Source of the DNA: Reyranella massiliensis 521
Lineage (GTDB): Bacteria > Pseudomonadota > Alphaproteobacteria > Reyranellales > Reyranellaceae
Reading direction: 5' to 3'
NCBI RefSeq assembly: GCF_000312425.1
Contig: NZ_HE997181.1
Location: 406,002-470,001 of the forward strand
Length of the DNA stretch: 64,000 bases
The translations under genes and the position numbers were made by a program. This document shows positions 49,553-59,138 of this stretch, in pieces; within the stretch, counting starts at the first letter, position 1, and every line of letters starts with the position of its first letter. Under the pieces are notes generated by a model. It saw nothing but the letters and a program-made list of their open reading frames with translations. It searched no databases and was not told the origin of the DNA.

Positions 49553-50232
49553 GCGTGGCCGCGGTCTCCCTTCCGGTGCGGATTTATCGCGGCTGGTTCA
49601 ACATGATCCGTCATCTGTTGCCGCCGACGCTCTATTTCTTCGTCGCCTTCAACCTGATCTCGCTGACGACGGACCTGCTGGTCCACGATTACTGGTTCCG
49701 GTTGTCGAGCTTCGTTCTCGCCAGCACGACCGCCCTGGTTGTCGGCAAGGTCGTTCTGGTTGTCGACAAGGTCCGCCTGATCGACAAGTTCCGCGGCGCT
49801 CCTTTGATTCAGCCGATCCTGTACAAGACGATCTTCTATTCTCTGGTCGTGCTGATCGTGCGTTTCCTGGAGAAGCTGGTGCATTTCGCCCTCGACACCG
49901 GCGGCTTCGGCGGCAGTTTCCAGGCCGAAGTCGAAGCCTTCACCTGGCACCGCTTCGTGGCGGTCCATTTGTGGATCTTCATCTGCTTCCTGATCTACGT
50001 GACCGCGTCGGAGTTGAACGCGCTGGTAGGCGACGGCCAGCTCAAGCGCTTGTTCTTTCATCATCGGTCTTCGGAGTATCGGCTGACGCGACGTCAGCAT
50101 ATCCGCGCGCTCATCGAGATCAGCCGGCTGGCGGAGAATACGCCGCGCGAGCAGCTCCTCGATTCCGCCACTCCTCAGGGCATGCGGCTGATCACCCTCA
50201 TCGACAGACTGCGCAAGCGTCAGCCGGTCTGA
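49549..50232 (+). CDS. Uncharacterised membrane protein (227 aa)
   Basis: This 227-residue protein starts with GTG overlapping the upstream TGA (GTGA), showing translational coupling. It has about four hydrophobic segments (residues about 22-42, 55-75, 92-110, 135-158) and a basic cytoplasmic C-terminal tail with FFHHRSSEYRLTRRQHIRALIEISRLAENTPREQ. I recognise no named family with confidence; hypothetical proteins of this shape are common beside DUF3592 proteins. It is in the aldose-epimerase operon, but nothing in the sequence links it to sugar metabolism. Confidence 0.75.
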   Translation: MSVAAVSLPVRIYRGWFNMIRHLLPPTLYFFVAFNLISLTTDLLVHDYWFRLSSFVLASTTALVVGKVVLVVDKVRLIDKFRGAPLIQPILYKTIFYSLVVLIVRFLEKLVHFALDTGGFGGSFQAEVEAFTWHRFVAVHLWIFICFLIYVTASELNALVGDGQLKRLFFHHRSSEYRLTRRQHIRALIEISRLAENTPREQLLDSATPQGMRLITLIDRLRKRQPV

Positions 50233-50243
50233 GGGAATTGGCG

Positions 50244-51134
50244 ATGGCCATGGATATGGGCTGGCATCGGATCGCCTGGGGCATCTTGGCCATCGGCGGC
50301 CTCATCGTTGCGGGCGGCATTCTCCTGGGGCTCGGCAACCTGCGCCATGTTCTCTACGGCGACCAGGCCGACGGCGTGGTGGTCGACATCGTGCGCGACG
50401 GCAGCATGTATGCGCCGGTGGTGCGCTTTCGCCTGCCCAGTGGTGAACTCCACGAAGTCACCGATCTCGGTAGCGGCGCACCCGACTTTTCCACGGGCGA
50501 CTTGGTCACGGTGCTCTACATGCCCGAGGACCCGCGGAGCATCCGTCTCGATACCTTCGAGCGGCTCTGGCTGGTGCCGATCATCGCCATTGGCTTCGGC
50601 TCCTTCTGGCTGATGTTCGGCGCCATTGCCTGGGGGCTGTCGCGCAACGGCGACTTGTCGGTCATCGGCGAGCGTGCCTTTAACGTTGTTTCCGTCGTGG
50701 CGCTTCTGATCGGCATCTTTGCACTGTGGAGTGCGACCGATCTCTATGCCGGGGGCGGCCGCGCGCAGGGCTCGGTGGTCGAGATTCGCAGGAGCAGCAG
50801 TATCGTCACAGAGGAGGTGACGCTGGCCACCGGGCGCGAAGTGCGGCGCGACGTCGAGCAGGTCTCCTTTGCGCCCGTCGTGCGCTTCACCACCCAGGAA
50901 GGTCGCGAGGTCGAATTCCACGGCCGTGGCGGCAGCGGCACGTCGTTTTCGGCAGGAGACGTGGTCACGGTGGTCTACGATCGCACCAATCCCAGCCGGG
51001 CGCGGATCGTGTCTTTCCTCGACCTGTGGCTGCCGACAGTCGTGGCCTTCGCCGTTGCTTTCCTGTTCGGCGGAGCGGCCAAGCTATCGCGCTGGATGCG
51101 GCGGCGTGGTGCGGCGGCTCAGGGAATTTCGTAG
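50244..51134 (+). CDS. DUF3592 membrane protein with duplicated domain
   Basis: This 296-residue protein has an N-terminal hydrophobic helix (WGILAIGGLIVAGGILLGLG), two more in the middle and one near the C-terminus. Two copies of a DUF3592-type beta domain (GVVVDIVRDGSMYAPVVRFRLPSGELHEV... GDLVTVLYMPEDP and GSVVEIRRSSS...VRFTTQEGREVEF... GDVVTVVYDRTNP) show internal duplication. Its function is unknown; the domain is thought to face the periplasm. ATG 50244 has GAGGGA upstream, 11 bp after the previous gene. It ends 16 bp inside the convergent cyclase gene. Confidence 0.83.
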   Translation: MAMDMGWHRIAWGILAIGGLIVAGGILLGLGNLRHVLYGDQADGVVVDIVRDGSMYAPVVRFRLPSGELHEVTDLGSGAPDFSTGDLVTVLYMPEDPRSIRLDTFERLWLVPIIAIGFGSFWLMFGAIAWGLSRNGDLSVIGERAFNVVSVVALLIGIFALWSATDLYAGGGRAQGSVVEIRRSSSIVTEEVTLATGREVRRDVEQVSFAPVVRFTTQEGREVEFHGRGGSGTSFSAGDVVTVVYDRTNPSRARIVSFLDLWLPTVVAFAVAFLFGGAAKLSRWMRRRGAAAQGIS

Positions 51135-52528
51135 ACGGCGACCTCCGAAGCCACGCCGCGCAGCGCCTGCCTTTGCACCATCGGTTTCTGCCCGTTGCGT
51201 TCGAGCAGGTCTGTGCTTTGCGGATGATCGATGACGGAGGCGGTCGCCAGGATCGACTGGGAAACAGCCAGTCCCTGAACGCGCGACGCGATGTTCACCG
51301 TCTGGCCGAAATAGTCCTGCCGTTCGTTGAAGGTGACGGCGAGGCAGGGGCCTTCATGGATGCCGATCTTGAGGAGGAGATCTTCGCGGCCGTGCGTATC
51401 GTTCAGGGCCCGCATGGCCTGGCGCATGCGGAGGGCGGCGGCCAGGGCGCGATCGGGCGTCGGGAAGGTCGCCATGACGGCGTCGCCAATGGTCTTGATT
51501 ACGGCGCCGCTCTCCGCCGCGACGATCTCGTGCAAGACACGGAAATGCTCGCGAACGAGGTCGAACGCCACGAGATCGCCAACCCGCTCATAAAGCTCGG
51601 TCGAACCCTTGAGGTCGGTGAACAGGAACGTGAGGCTGGTGATCTTCAGCCGCTGGTCGATGTCGAGCGTGTCGGTCCGGTAGATATCGCGGAAGGTCTG
51701 GTTGGAGAGGAGCCGCTTGGCCGTCAGGAAGCGTTTACGGCGACCGAGCAGGTCATGCATCCTATCGTTGGCGATCCAGATGCCGGGCAGCGTACGGCGT
51801 GATGTTTGATTCTCCAGTTGCAGCCGGAGCGGCCCTGGTCGCAGCTCCATCGTCCCCGTCGGCGAGCGAAGATTGTTGAACACCAACGACAGGTTCTGGC
51901 GCTCCCGCGTCGGCTCGCCCTTGACGTCGATGAAGCGCGCCGCGTGCGTGACGGGTTCGAAGACGATGACAAAGTCGGAGGGAAGCTGCAGCGACAAGAT
52001 CGCCCTGCCGCCCGGTGGGAGCTCGACGGCATCGAGCGTGATTTCGTCGATCAGCTCGTCGAAATTGTCCGTGGGAAGGTCGATCCCCGATCCCCAGAAG
52101 ATCTGCCGAGCATAGTCCCACATCGGCATGCTGTCCGGATCGTGCGCCGCGATACGGCGTATCCTCGGATTTACGGTGAAGGTCACTTCGACCATTTCGT
52201 CGAGCGTAGGCTCGTAGCCTGCAGCGCAGAGCGCACAGACATATTCCTCGCAGCGCACGCTCTTCAGGGAGGCGTTCGAGTCGAGCACGCCGCCGCAACC
52301 GGGGCAGAGCACGTTCCAGGACATCTCGAACAATCCGATGCGAGCAGCATGCAGGAAGGCGGCGATCGTCTCGTCCTCTCCGACATTATGGCGACGGGCG
52401 AAGTCGAAAACGTTGACGCGGCAAAGGTCGGCGTCGGGAGCTGTCCCGATCAGCCGCTCCATGGCAGCTACGGTGTCGGCATCCGCCGACTGCCGCAGGA
52501 CTGCGAACAGGGCTTGCCCATCACTCAT
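51119..52528 (-). CDS. Adenylate/guanylate cyclase-domain protein with N-terminal DUF5939-like region
   Basis: This 469-residue protein has a C-terminal class III cyclase domain: FLFTDLKGSTELY (metal Asp305), IKTIGDAVMATFP (second metal Asp and a Lys), and DYFGQTVNIASRV (the Asp and transition-state Asn). Lys in IKTIGDA and Asp in DYFG match ATP, suggesting an adenylyl cyclase making cAMP. The N-terminal part has a zinc-ribbon-like C75-x2-C78 and C98-x2-C101 and a region typical of DUF5939, which may sense a signal. It is cytoplasmic. The 3' end overlaps the convergent DUF3592 gene by 16 bp. Confidence 0.87.
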   Translation of the reverse strand: MSDGQALFAVLRQSADADTVAAMERLIGTAPDADLCRVNVFDFARRHNVGEDETIAAFLHAARIGLFEMSWNVLCPGCGGVLDSNASLKSVRCEEYVCALCAAGYEPTLDEMVEVTFTVNPRIRRIAAHDPDSMPMWDYARQIFWGSGIDLPTDNFDELIDEITLDAVELPPGGRAILSLQLPSDFVIVFEPVTHAARFIDVKGEPTRERQNLSLVFNNLRSPTGTMELRPGPLRLQLENQTSRRTLPGIWIANDRMHDLLGRRKRFLTAKRLLSNQTFRDIYRTDTLDIDQRLKITSLTFLFTDLKGSTELYERVGDLVAFDLVREHFRVLHEIVAAESGAVIKTIGDAVMATFPTPDRALAAALRMRQAMRALNDTHGREDLLLKIGIHEGPCLAVTFNERQDYFGQTVNIASRVQGLAVSQSILATASVIDHPQSTDLLERNGQKPMVQRQALRGVASEVAVYEIP

Positions 52529-52579
52529 GGATTAAGGCTACACCGAGCGGGCGCCTGAGTCCTTACAGCTGGCCCGTTT

Positions 52580-53272
52580 CTAGAGCCCGGTGCGGTGCAG
52601 CCAGGCTGCAAGCAGCGCCGTGAGTTCCTTGGGCTTTTCCAGGGGAGCCATGTGGCCGCAATCCTCGAGGATGGCGAAGCTGGAGCGGGGCAGGTGCTGC
52701 GCCATGCGCTCGGTCTCGGCAAAGGTCCGCAGACGGTCCTGCCGGCAGGCCACCACCAGCGAGGGGCACGTGATCCGTTCCAGATCGGCGTAGCCGTCAC
52801 GGCGGATGAGCGCCGCCTGCCGCTTGCGGACTTCCGGTCCCAGACGGCGTTGCATGTTGCGCAGCCGGTCGAGCAGTACGGGATCGGCTTCCCGGTCGGG
52901 ATGCAGCCCCATTGCCGTCGTCACCGTGCCGGCAGCAGGCGGTGGCCGATCGCCAGGACGATAGCCGGCCTGGCGCCGCGCGCGCTCTTCGTCGGAGTAA
53001 CCGCGCGCGGAGGAGGCGATGAACGCCACACCTGTCACGCGTTCGGGCGCCATCAGCGTAAGTACACGCGCCACGAAGCCGCCCATCGAGAAGCCTACGA
53101 GCACGAAGCGATCCGGCGCGTCGGCGAGGACGCGCTGAGCCATGCCTTCGAGCGACGAGTCCTCGTAGACGTTGCCGTAGTGGAGTGAGCCCAGCGCTTC
53201 GAGATCGAGGACCATGTCGGTCCAGAGATCCGAGTCGCACATGAAGCCGGGAAGAAGAACAAAGGAACGCAA
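52580..53272 (-). CDS. Alpha/beta hydrolase
   Basis: This 230-residue alpha/beta hydrolase begins LLPGFMCDSDLW. It has the nucleophile elbow VGFSMGGFVARV (Ser62), acid VACRQDRLRTFAE (Asp) and CGHMAPLEKPKE (His). The substrate is unknown; a small ester or lactone is likely. The best start is TTG 53272, because the first strand (RSFVLLPGF) begins directly after it. There is no convincing Shine-Dalgarno before it, and a later ATG (residue 11) would remove the first strand. It is 91 bp downstream of the MgtC gene on the same strand. Confidence 0.85.
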   Translation of the reverse strand: MRSFVLLPGFMCDSDLWTDMVLDLEALGSLHYGNVYEDSSLEGMAQRVLADAPDRFVLVGFSMGGFVARVLTLMAPERVTGVAFIASSARGYSDEERARRQAGYRPGDRPPPAAGTVTTAMGLHPDREADPVLLDRLRNMQRRLGPEVRKRQAALIRRDGYADLERITCPSLVVACRQDRLRTFAETERMAQHLPRSSFAILEDCGHMAPLEKPKELTALLAAWLHRTGL

Positions 53273-53363
53273 GAGAGCCGAACTGTACCGCGGCTTTCCG
53301 GTGCTGCCTACCTGCGAACGGCGCGGATCATAGATCTTCCCGATTTCGACCTGTGGCAGCCTG

Positions 53364-54617
53364 TCAGCTCTGCGGCACGAAGAGCGCGCCCGCCCAGCCT
53401 GCGATCACCATCAGGATCAGGCCAGGAATGACGTAAAGCGCGAATGCACGGCCGCCAGCCGAAAAAGCAAAGATCATCTTGGTCACAGTATTGGTCGTGA
53501 GCGCGACCAGGATGGGCACGATGGCGGCCGGTGGTTCCAGGCGGCCATCTGCCACCAAGGATGCTACGGAGATGGCAGCGGAGTGAGCGTCGGCGAAGCC
53601 GCCAGCGCCGGCTGCAAGGATAACGCCGGTCTCTCCGAACCAGTCCTGCAGCGCTGCCGCAAGGACAAGTACCGCCGCGAGAATGACGGCAAAGGTCAGG
53701 GCGGTTTTGAGGCTGAAGGCACTCCCTGGCGTCTCTTGCGATTCGCCTGGTTGCTTCAAGGCCCAGAGCGTGAAGATGCCGCCGTAGAGAATTGCTGCCA
53801 CGCCAGATAGCGCCAATGGAACGGCGAAGGCCTCGAGGGTCGGCAGGCTTGTGACGGCAACCAGAACGGCAAGCTGCACGACGGTGGCGACCGACGACAG
53901 TATGGCGCCGGCTACGGCGGGCTTCATGAGTTCCGGCTCTTTGGCGGCCCGCGCACCCATCGCCCCGATCGTGGCGCTGCTCGAGATGAAGCCCGAGGCA
54001 AGGCCTGCCAGGGGAAGGCCGAAACGAGACCCGACCGCGCGAACGGCGACATAGCCCAGTGCCCCCACGGCCATCACCAGGATCACCACGATCCATACCG
54101 TGCGAAGATCGAAGGCGCCGTAAGGCCCGATAGGATGGTCGGGCAGCAAGGGCAGCACAACGAGAGTCGCGCTGGCGAAGACCAGAAGATCGCGAATCTC
54201 AGAAGCCGTCAGGACCGACCGGACGAATCGATGCAGCTCGACGCGGGCATTGAGCAGAGCCGCCGTGACCACGCCGATACCCGCGGCATAGGCCGGTTCG
54301 CGGACCGCTAGCCCGCCCAGCAGAGCCGTCAGTACGAGGGCTATCTCGGTCGTGAGGCCCGGATCGCTGTCCTGGGCACGCCAGTAGGAAAGGCCCGCGA
54401 AGGCAGTCACGCCCAACACTACCGTCGCCATCAGGATTTCTCCGCCAACGGCGATGCCCGTAGCGCCCGCCAGCGAAGCCAGGGTGAAGGTCCTGAGGCC
54501 AGCGGCGCCGCGCGTCGGGCCTTCACCTTTCTTGCGCTCGCGATCAATGCCGATCAGCAGACCAATGCCGAGGGCGACGAGGAAGCCGAGAACGAGAGGG
54601 TCGAAGAATGGGATCAT
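53364..54617 (-). CDS. MgtC/SapB and DUF4010 multi-pass membrane protein
   Basis: This 417-residue protein has about 11-12 transmembrane segments. The N-terminal part has the MgtC pattern LVLGFLVALGIGLLIGIDRERKK and GLRTFTLASLAGA, with the conserved charged E-R-K. The rest is DUF4010 (ISSSATIGAMGARA, AGAGGFADAHSAAISVASL, TTNTVTKMIFAFSAGGRAF). MgtC-type proteins are tied to Mg2+ stress and intramacrophage survival in pathogens. The fused DUF4010 form is of unknown function, probably an inner-membrane transport or sensing protein. A -10-like TATAAT lies 10 bases upstream of the ATG. Confidence 0.88.
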   Translation of the reverse strand: MIPFFDPLVLGFLVALGIGLLIGIDRERKKGEGPTRGAAGLRTFTLASLAGATGIAVGGEILMATVVLGVTAFAGLSYWRAQDSDPGLTTEIALVLTALLGGLAVREPAYAAGIGVVTAALLNARVELHRFVRSVLTASEIRDLLVFASATLVVLPLLPDHPIGPYGAFDLRTVWIVVILVMAVGALGYVAVRAVGSRFGLPLAGLASGFISSSATIGAMGARAAKEPELMKPAVAGAILSSVATVVQLAVLVAVTSLPTLEAFAVPLALSGVAAILYGGIFTLWALKQPGESQETPGSAFSLKTALTFAVILAAVLVLAAALQDWFGETGVILAAGAGGFADAHSAAISVASLVADGRLEPPAAIVPILVALTTNTVTKMIFAFSAGGRAFALYVIPGLILMVIAGWAGALFVPQS

Positions 54618-54626
54618 CAGCCTTAA

Positions 54627-54632
54627 ATTATA
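54627..54632 (-). promoter_or_regulatory. Promoter -10 element for the MgtC gene
   Basis: A perfect TATAAT on the minus strand ends 9 bases before the ATG at 54617. This would give a very short leader; AAGG between it and the ATG may still serve as a ribosome-binding site. No strong -35 is seen at the expected distance. Confidence 0.4.
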
Positions 54633-54726
54633 ACACGTTCCACCACGCTGCGGTTCGCACCCTCCTCGGCTCTGCGTCTATCGCACCCGCGATCGATGGC
54701 ACCGATGGATGGTTGTTGAAACCTGC

Positions 54727-54753
54727 GGGCGATGGCGTTCCCGCCGATCGCCC
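54727..54753 (-). terminator. Hairpin after the tkt-like/mtnA/crotonase operon
   Basis: GGGCGAT (54727-54733) pairs with ATCGCCC (54747-54753), continued by GGCG (54734-54737) with CGCC (54742-54745) around TTCC, with one bulge at 54746. It lies about 45 bases downstream of the crotonase stop codon on the minus strand and probably ends that operon. Confidence 0.5.
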
Positions 54754-54797
54754 ATCTTTCTCAACTGTTCGCTTGCGTCGATGGCTGAGGCTTCTGG

Positions 54798-55583
54798 TCA
54801 GTCGCGGTGCCAGATCGGCGGACGTTTGCCGAGGAACGCGTCGACGCCTTCGGCGAAGTCAGGACCGTCGGCAAGATCGACGACGGCTTCGAGTTCGTAG
54901 GCCATGCCCTCGTCGAAGCTCATGCCGCCCCCCAGGGTGACGGTCCGCCTGATGGCCGCAAGGGCCGTAGGCGACTTGGCGGCCAGTTCTTCGCCGTAGG
55001 TCTGCACCCGTGTCCGCAGATCCTGCGGGGCGACAAGCTCGTCGATCAGGCCCCAGCGCTGCGCCTGCTCAGCCGATATCAGGCCGCCATCGTAGAGATA
55101 GCGGATGGCGTTCGGCCGGCCGATCAGGCGAACCAGTGCCTGGGTGGTGGCGATCGGCGGGATGAAACCGATGCGGATCTCGGGCTGGCCGAGCTTGGCA
55201 TCGGCCGCGGCAAATCGAAGATCGCAATGAAGCGTCATCTCCAGCCCGCCGCCGACCGCCGTACCGTGGATTGCCGCCAGCAAGGGTTTGGGTGAAGAGC
55301 GCAGCAGCCGAACGATTTCGTGCGTGAGGAGCGCCCAGTTGCGCATGCCGACGCCCGTCATCCCCTTGAAGACCTTCAGATCGGCGCCGGCGCTGAAATA
55401 GCTGTCGACGGCACTTCCCAGCACGATCACCCGTATGTCGGGCTCGGCAAGGGCGGCCGCGATGGCGTCGCGGGTTTCCTCGACCATCTGGCGGTTGAAG
55501 GCATTGACCGGCGGCCGGTTGAAGTCGAGCCAACCGACGTTGCGGACGGTCGAGGCGCGAATAAAAGAGGGAGCCTCGACCAT
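54798..55583 (-). CDS. Enoyl-CoA hydratase/isomerase family protein
   Basis: This 261-residue crotonase keeps both catalytic glutamates of classical hydratases: GGGLEMTLHCDLRFA (Glu at GGGLE) and LGQPEIRIGFIP (Glu in PEI). DSYFSAGADLKVF gives the oxyanion hole. It probably hydrates an enoyl-CoA. It starts 11 bp after mtnA and ends the transketolase-like/mtnA operon, which is an unusual partnership. Confidence 0.9.
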   Translation of the reverse strand: MVEAPSFIRASTVRNVGWLDFNRPPVNAFNRQMVEETRDAIAAALAEPDIRVIVLGSAVDSYFSAGADLKVFKGMTGVGMRNWALLTHEIVRLLRSSPKPLLAAIHGTAVGGGLEMTLHCDLRFAAADAKLGQPEIRIGFIPPIATTQALVRLIGRPNAIRYLYDGGLISAEQAQRWGLIDELVAPQDLRTRVQTYGEELAAKSPTALAAIRRTVTLGGGMSFDEGMAYELEAVVDLADGPDFAEGVDAFLGKRPPIWHRD

Positions 55584-55594
55584 CGGATGGTTGC

Positions 55595-56689
55595 CTATGC
55601 GGCGCGCGACTGCTCGGGATAGAGCGAGAGCAGCCCGGCTTCGCTCGCGGGACAGACCCCGCGTTCGGTGATTAGCGCCGTCACCAGCCGCGCCGGCGTG
55701 ACGTCGAACGCCGGATTGGCGGCGGGGCTGCCATCGGGCAGGAGCTGCACGGTCGCGCGGTCGCTGGTCTCGCTACGACCGGCGATGTGGGAGACCTCGC
55801 GCGCATTGCGTTCCTCGATCGGGATTTCGCGCACGCCGTCCTCGATCGTCCAGTCGATCGTGGGATAGGGCAGGCCGACATAGAACGGCACGCCGTTGTC
55901 GTGTGCCGCCAGCGCCTTCAGGTAGGTGCCGATCTTGTTGCAGACATCGCCGCGTCGCGTCGTGCGGTCGGTGCCGGTGATGACGAAATCGACTTGACCA
56001 TGTTGCATCAAGTGGCCGCCGGCATTGTCGGCGATGACTGTATGCGGCACGCCATGCTTGCCGAGTTCCCAGGCCGTCAGGCTGGCGCCCTGGTTGCGCG
56101 GCCGCGTTTCGTCGACCCAGACATGGATCGGGATGCCGGCATTGTGCGCTTGATAGATCGGCGCCAGGGCCGTCCCCCAGTCCACCGTGGCCAGCCAGCC
56201 GGCATTGCAATGGGTCAGCGCATTGATGCGGTCGCTTTTGGGCTTCAGTCGTCGGATCAGACCGAGGCCGTTCTCGCCGATGCGCCGGCAGATCTCGACG
56301 TCCTCGTCGCAGATTTCGGCCGCGCGCCGATAGGCGGTCTCGCGCCGCTTGGCGGCAGGCAGCGGGGCCAGCAGGGCGCGCAGATCGTCGAGCGCCCAGC
56401 GCAGGTTCACGGCGGTCGGCCGCGATTCCATCAGCACGGTATAGGCGCGGGCCAGCATGGCGTCCGAGGAATCCGTCGCCATGGCCAGCGCCATGCCATA
56501 GGCCGCGGCGGCGCCGATCAGCGGGGCGCCGCGCACGATCATGGTGCGGATCGCCTTTTCGGCGTCCTCCATCGTCTTGAGTTCGCGCACCACGAAATGG
56601 TGGGGCAGCAGGGTCTGGTCGATCACCTGGACGGCCATGCCGTCGGCGCCGAGCCAGATGGTTCGGTAAGGGGTGCCGTCTACTTTCAC
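55595..56689 (-). CDS. mtnA: S-methyl-5-thioribose-1-phosphate isomerase
   Basis: This 364-residue MtnA-family protein has [18 protein letters not shown], the catalytic Cys in [23 protein letters not shown] and the Asp in [21 protein letters not shown]. It isomerises 5-methylthioribose-1-phosphate to the ribulose form, in methionine salvage or in 5-deoxy-sugar phosphate salvage shunts. The start is GTG 56689, nine bases after the upstream gene's stop. A minimal reading frame ATG-GCG-GCG-TGA (56697-56686) overlaps this GTG and could couple translation. No mtnB/C/D/K lie nearby, hinting at a 5-deoxy-sugar shunt. Confidence 0.92.
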   Translation of the reverse strand: MKVDGTPYRTIWLGADGMAVQVIDQTLLPHHFVVRELKTMEDAEKAIRTMIVRGAPLIGAAAAYGMALAMATDSSDAMLARAYTVLMESRPTAVNLRWALDDLRALLAPLPAAKRRETAYRRAAEICDEDVEICRRIGENGLGLIRRLKPKSDRINALTHCNAGWLATVDWGTALAPIYQAHNAGIPIHVWVDETRPRNQGASLTAWELGKHGVPHTVIADNAGGHLMQHGQVDFVITGTDRTTRRGDVCNKIGTYLKALAAHDNGVPFYVGLPYPTIDWTIEDGVREIPIEERNAREVSHIAGRSETSDRATVQLLPDGSPAANPAFDVTPARLVTALITERGVCPASEAGLLSLYPEQSRAA

Positions 56690-56698
56690 GCCGCCATT

Positions 56699-59050
56699 TT
56701 AGAGGGCGCGCGCCACCGCGTCGATTATTGCCGCACTGTCGAGTTTGTAGGTCCGGTAGAGGTCGGGGATGTCGCCGGACTGGCCGAAATGCTCGATTCC
56801 CAGCGGCACGACCCTCTGGCCGCGCACCGACCCGAGCCACGAAAGCGCCAAGGGGTGGCCGTCCAGTACTGTCACGATGCGTGCATCGCGTGACAGCGGT
56901 GCCAGCAGCCGTTCGATGGGGCTCGCGCCGCGATCGACGAGGCCGATTGTACGGCCGCGGTTGCGTTGCGCGGCCAGCCAATCGGCATGCAGCCGGTCCG
57001 GCGAGGTCAGCACCAACAGGCCGGCGCCGGCGAAATCGCGCACGATGCTCTCATGCGCCGCAATCGCTTCCGGCGTGACGGCGCCCATGGCGACCACCGC
57101 AATGTCCGCCCCGGCTTCGGGCGCGGCATACCAGTAGGCGCCATTCACGATGTCGGCTTCCTGTTCGGCGGACAGGGTGCGTTCCGGCTGGGGCAGGCTG
57201 CGCGTCGAGAGGCGCAGGTAGATCGACCCGCCCTTGTCCTGCTGCATGTAGTCGAAGCCATGCCGCATCAGGATCGCGAGTTCGTCGACATAGGTCGGCT
57301 CGTAGGAGAGCAGGCCGGGCTGGCCGATACCGATCAACGGCGTGTGGATGCTCTGATGGGCGCCACCTTCCGGGGCAAGCGTCACGCCCGACGGCGTGGC
57401 CACCAGCATGAAGCGTGAATCCTGGTAGCAGGCGTAATTCAGCGCATCGAGGCCGCGCGCGATGAACGGATCATAGAGCGTGCCGATCGGCAGCAGGCGG
57501 GCGCCGAAGATCTGATGGCTGAGTCCCATCGCCGCGAGCTGCAGGAAGAGGTTGTTCTCTGCGATGCCCAGCTCGATATGCTGTCCGCGCGGTGTCTTGC
57601 GCCAGAGCTGCGCCGACACGACCTTGAGTTCGCGGAACACGTCTTCGGCCTCGGTATGAGCCCACAGGCCGCGCCGGTTCACCCAGGCGCCGAGGTTGGT
57701 CGAGACAGTGACGTCGGGCGAGGTGGTGACGATGCGCCGCGCGAGTTCGCTGTCTCCGGCGGCGATGGCGTTCAGGATCTTGCCGAAGCCTTCCTGGGTG
57801 CTCGACTTCTTGTCGGTGGGACGTGGCAGGGCGGCCGGGATGGCAACCTGCGGCGCGGTTGTGCGCCGCTTGCCCTGGGCGTTGAACGGCGCGGCATCGA
57901 GGAAGGGCTGGAGTTCGGCGGGTGTCGCGGTGAGGCCCGCGAACTTGTCCCATTCCTGGCCGTCGGCAATGCCCATGCCCTGCTTGAAGCCGGCCATCTG
58001 GTCGAGCGTCATGAGGCCGGAGTGATTGTCCTTGTGGCCGGCGAACGGCAGGCCTTGGCCCTTGATGGTGTAGGCGATGAAGCAGGTCGGCGTGTCGTCG
58101 TTCACCCCTTCGAAGGCGTCGAGCACGGCCTGCATGTCGTTGCCGGCGAGGTTCGTCATCAGGCGATGCAGTGCCGCATCGTCGTGCTGATCCAGAATGC
58201 GCCTGACGCCGGGATACTGATTGAGGTCGCGCGTCAGCGCTTCGCGCCAGCCGGCGCCACCCTTGAAGACCAGCGCCGAATAGAGCGAGTTGGGGCAGTC
58301 GTCGATCCACTGACGGAGCTGCTCGCCATCCGGCTGGGTAAAGGCCGTCTCCAGCAGCTTGCCATACTTCAAGGTGACGACGCGCCAGCCCACCAGCTCG
58401 AACATCTCGCCGATGCGGCCGAACAAACGGTCGTTCACCACGCCGTCGAGGCTCTGGCGGTTATAGTCGATCACCCACCAGAGATTGCGGACGTCGTGCT
58501 TCCAGCCTTCGAGCAGGGCCTCGAAGACGTTGCCCTCGTCGAGCTCGGCATCTCCCACCAGGGCGACCATGCGCCCGGTCGGCCGCTCTCCGTCGCCGAG
58601 ATTCTTCAGCCGCACATAGTCCTGCACGATCGAGGAGAAGAGCGTCATGGCGACGCCCAGCCCGACCGAGCCGGTCGAGAAGTCGACGTCGTCGATATCC
58701 TTGGTGCGGGAAGGATAGGATTGCGCGCCGCCCAGCGCCCGGAAGCGTTCCAGCTTCTCGCGGGTCTGATGGCCGAACAGATACTGGATGGCGTGAAACA
58801 CGGGCGAGGCGTGCGGCTTCACCGCCACGCGATCCTCGGGCCGCAGTACCGAGAAGTAGAGAGCCGTCATGACCGTCGCCAGCGACGCACACGACGCCTG
58901 GTGGCCGCCGACCTTCAGTCCGTCGCGATTGGGCCGCAGATGGTTGGCGTGATGGATCGTCCAGGCGCTGAGCCACAGCACCTTGCGTTCCAGTTCGCGA
59001 AGCAGGCGAAGACGCTGGATGGGGGCGAGGGTGGTCATGCCCATCGGCAT
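56699..59050 (-). CDS. Transketolase / homodimeric pyruvate dehydrogenase E1 (AceE)-like TPP enzyme
   Basis: This 783-residue TPP enzyme has GGHQASCASLATVMTALYF, HASPVFHAIQYLF and FRALGGAQSYPSR at the N-terminus, and the TPP-Mg motif GDAELDEGNVFEAL (G166-D167) with DYNRQSLDGVV. The pyrimidine-binding domain has IELGIAENNLFLQLAAMGLSHQIFG, and a C-terminal transketolase domain follows. The N-terminal half resembles AceE (SYPSR and YNRQSLDG correspond to AceE motifs), but it is shorter than AceE (about 890 residues). The substrate is therefore uncertain: pyruvate, a branched 2-oxo acid or a sugar. It heads an operon with mtnA and a crotonase and is divergent from an Lrp gene. Confidence 0.83.
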   Translation of the reverse strand: MPMGMTTLAPIQRLRLLRELERKVLWLSAWTIHHANHLRPNRDGLKVGGHQASCASLATVMTALYFSVLRPEDRVAVKPHASPVFHAIQYLFGHQTREKLERFRALGGAQSYPSRTKDIDDVDFSTGSVGLGVAMTLFSSIVQDYVRLKNLGDGERPTGRMVALVGDAELDEGNVFEALLEGWKHDVRNLWWVIDYNRQSLDGVVNDRLFGRIGEMFELVGWRVVTLKYGKLLETAFTQPDGEQLRQWIDDCPNSLYSALVFKGGAGWREALTRDLNQYPGVRRILDQHDDAALHRLMTNLAGNDMQAVLDAFEGVNDDTPTCFIAYTIKGQGLPFAGHKDNHSGLMTLDQMAGFKQGMGIADGQEWDKFAGLTATPAELQPFLDAAPFNAQGKRRTTAPQVAIPAALPRPTDKKSSTQEGFGKILNAIAAGDSELARRIVTTSPDVTVSTNLGAWVNRRGLWAHTEAEDVFRELKVVSAQLWRKTPRGQHIELGIAENNLFLQLAAMGLSHQIFGARLLPIGTLYDPFIARGLDALNYACYQDSRFMLVATPSGVTLAPEGGAHQSIHTPLIGIGQPGLLSYEPTYVDELAILMRHGFDYMQQDKGGSIYLRLSTRSLPQPERTLSAEQEADIVNGAYWYAAPEAGADIAVVAMGAVTPEAIAAHESIVRDFAGAGLLVLTSPDRLHADWLAAQRNRGRTIGLVDRGASPIERLLAPLSRDARIVTVLDGHPLALSWLGSVRGQRVVPLGIEHFGQSGDIPDLYRTYKLDSAAIIDAVARAL

Positions 59051-59138
59051 ACGCCTTGTACGCTGGAAGGTCCTTGCGTTCGGATCGCGAAACAGGCTGT
59101 ATAGGGCAGGATCTTCCTAGAATTCGGCATTTAGAGCA

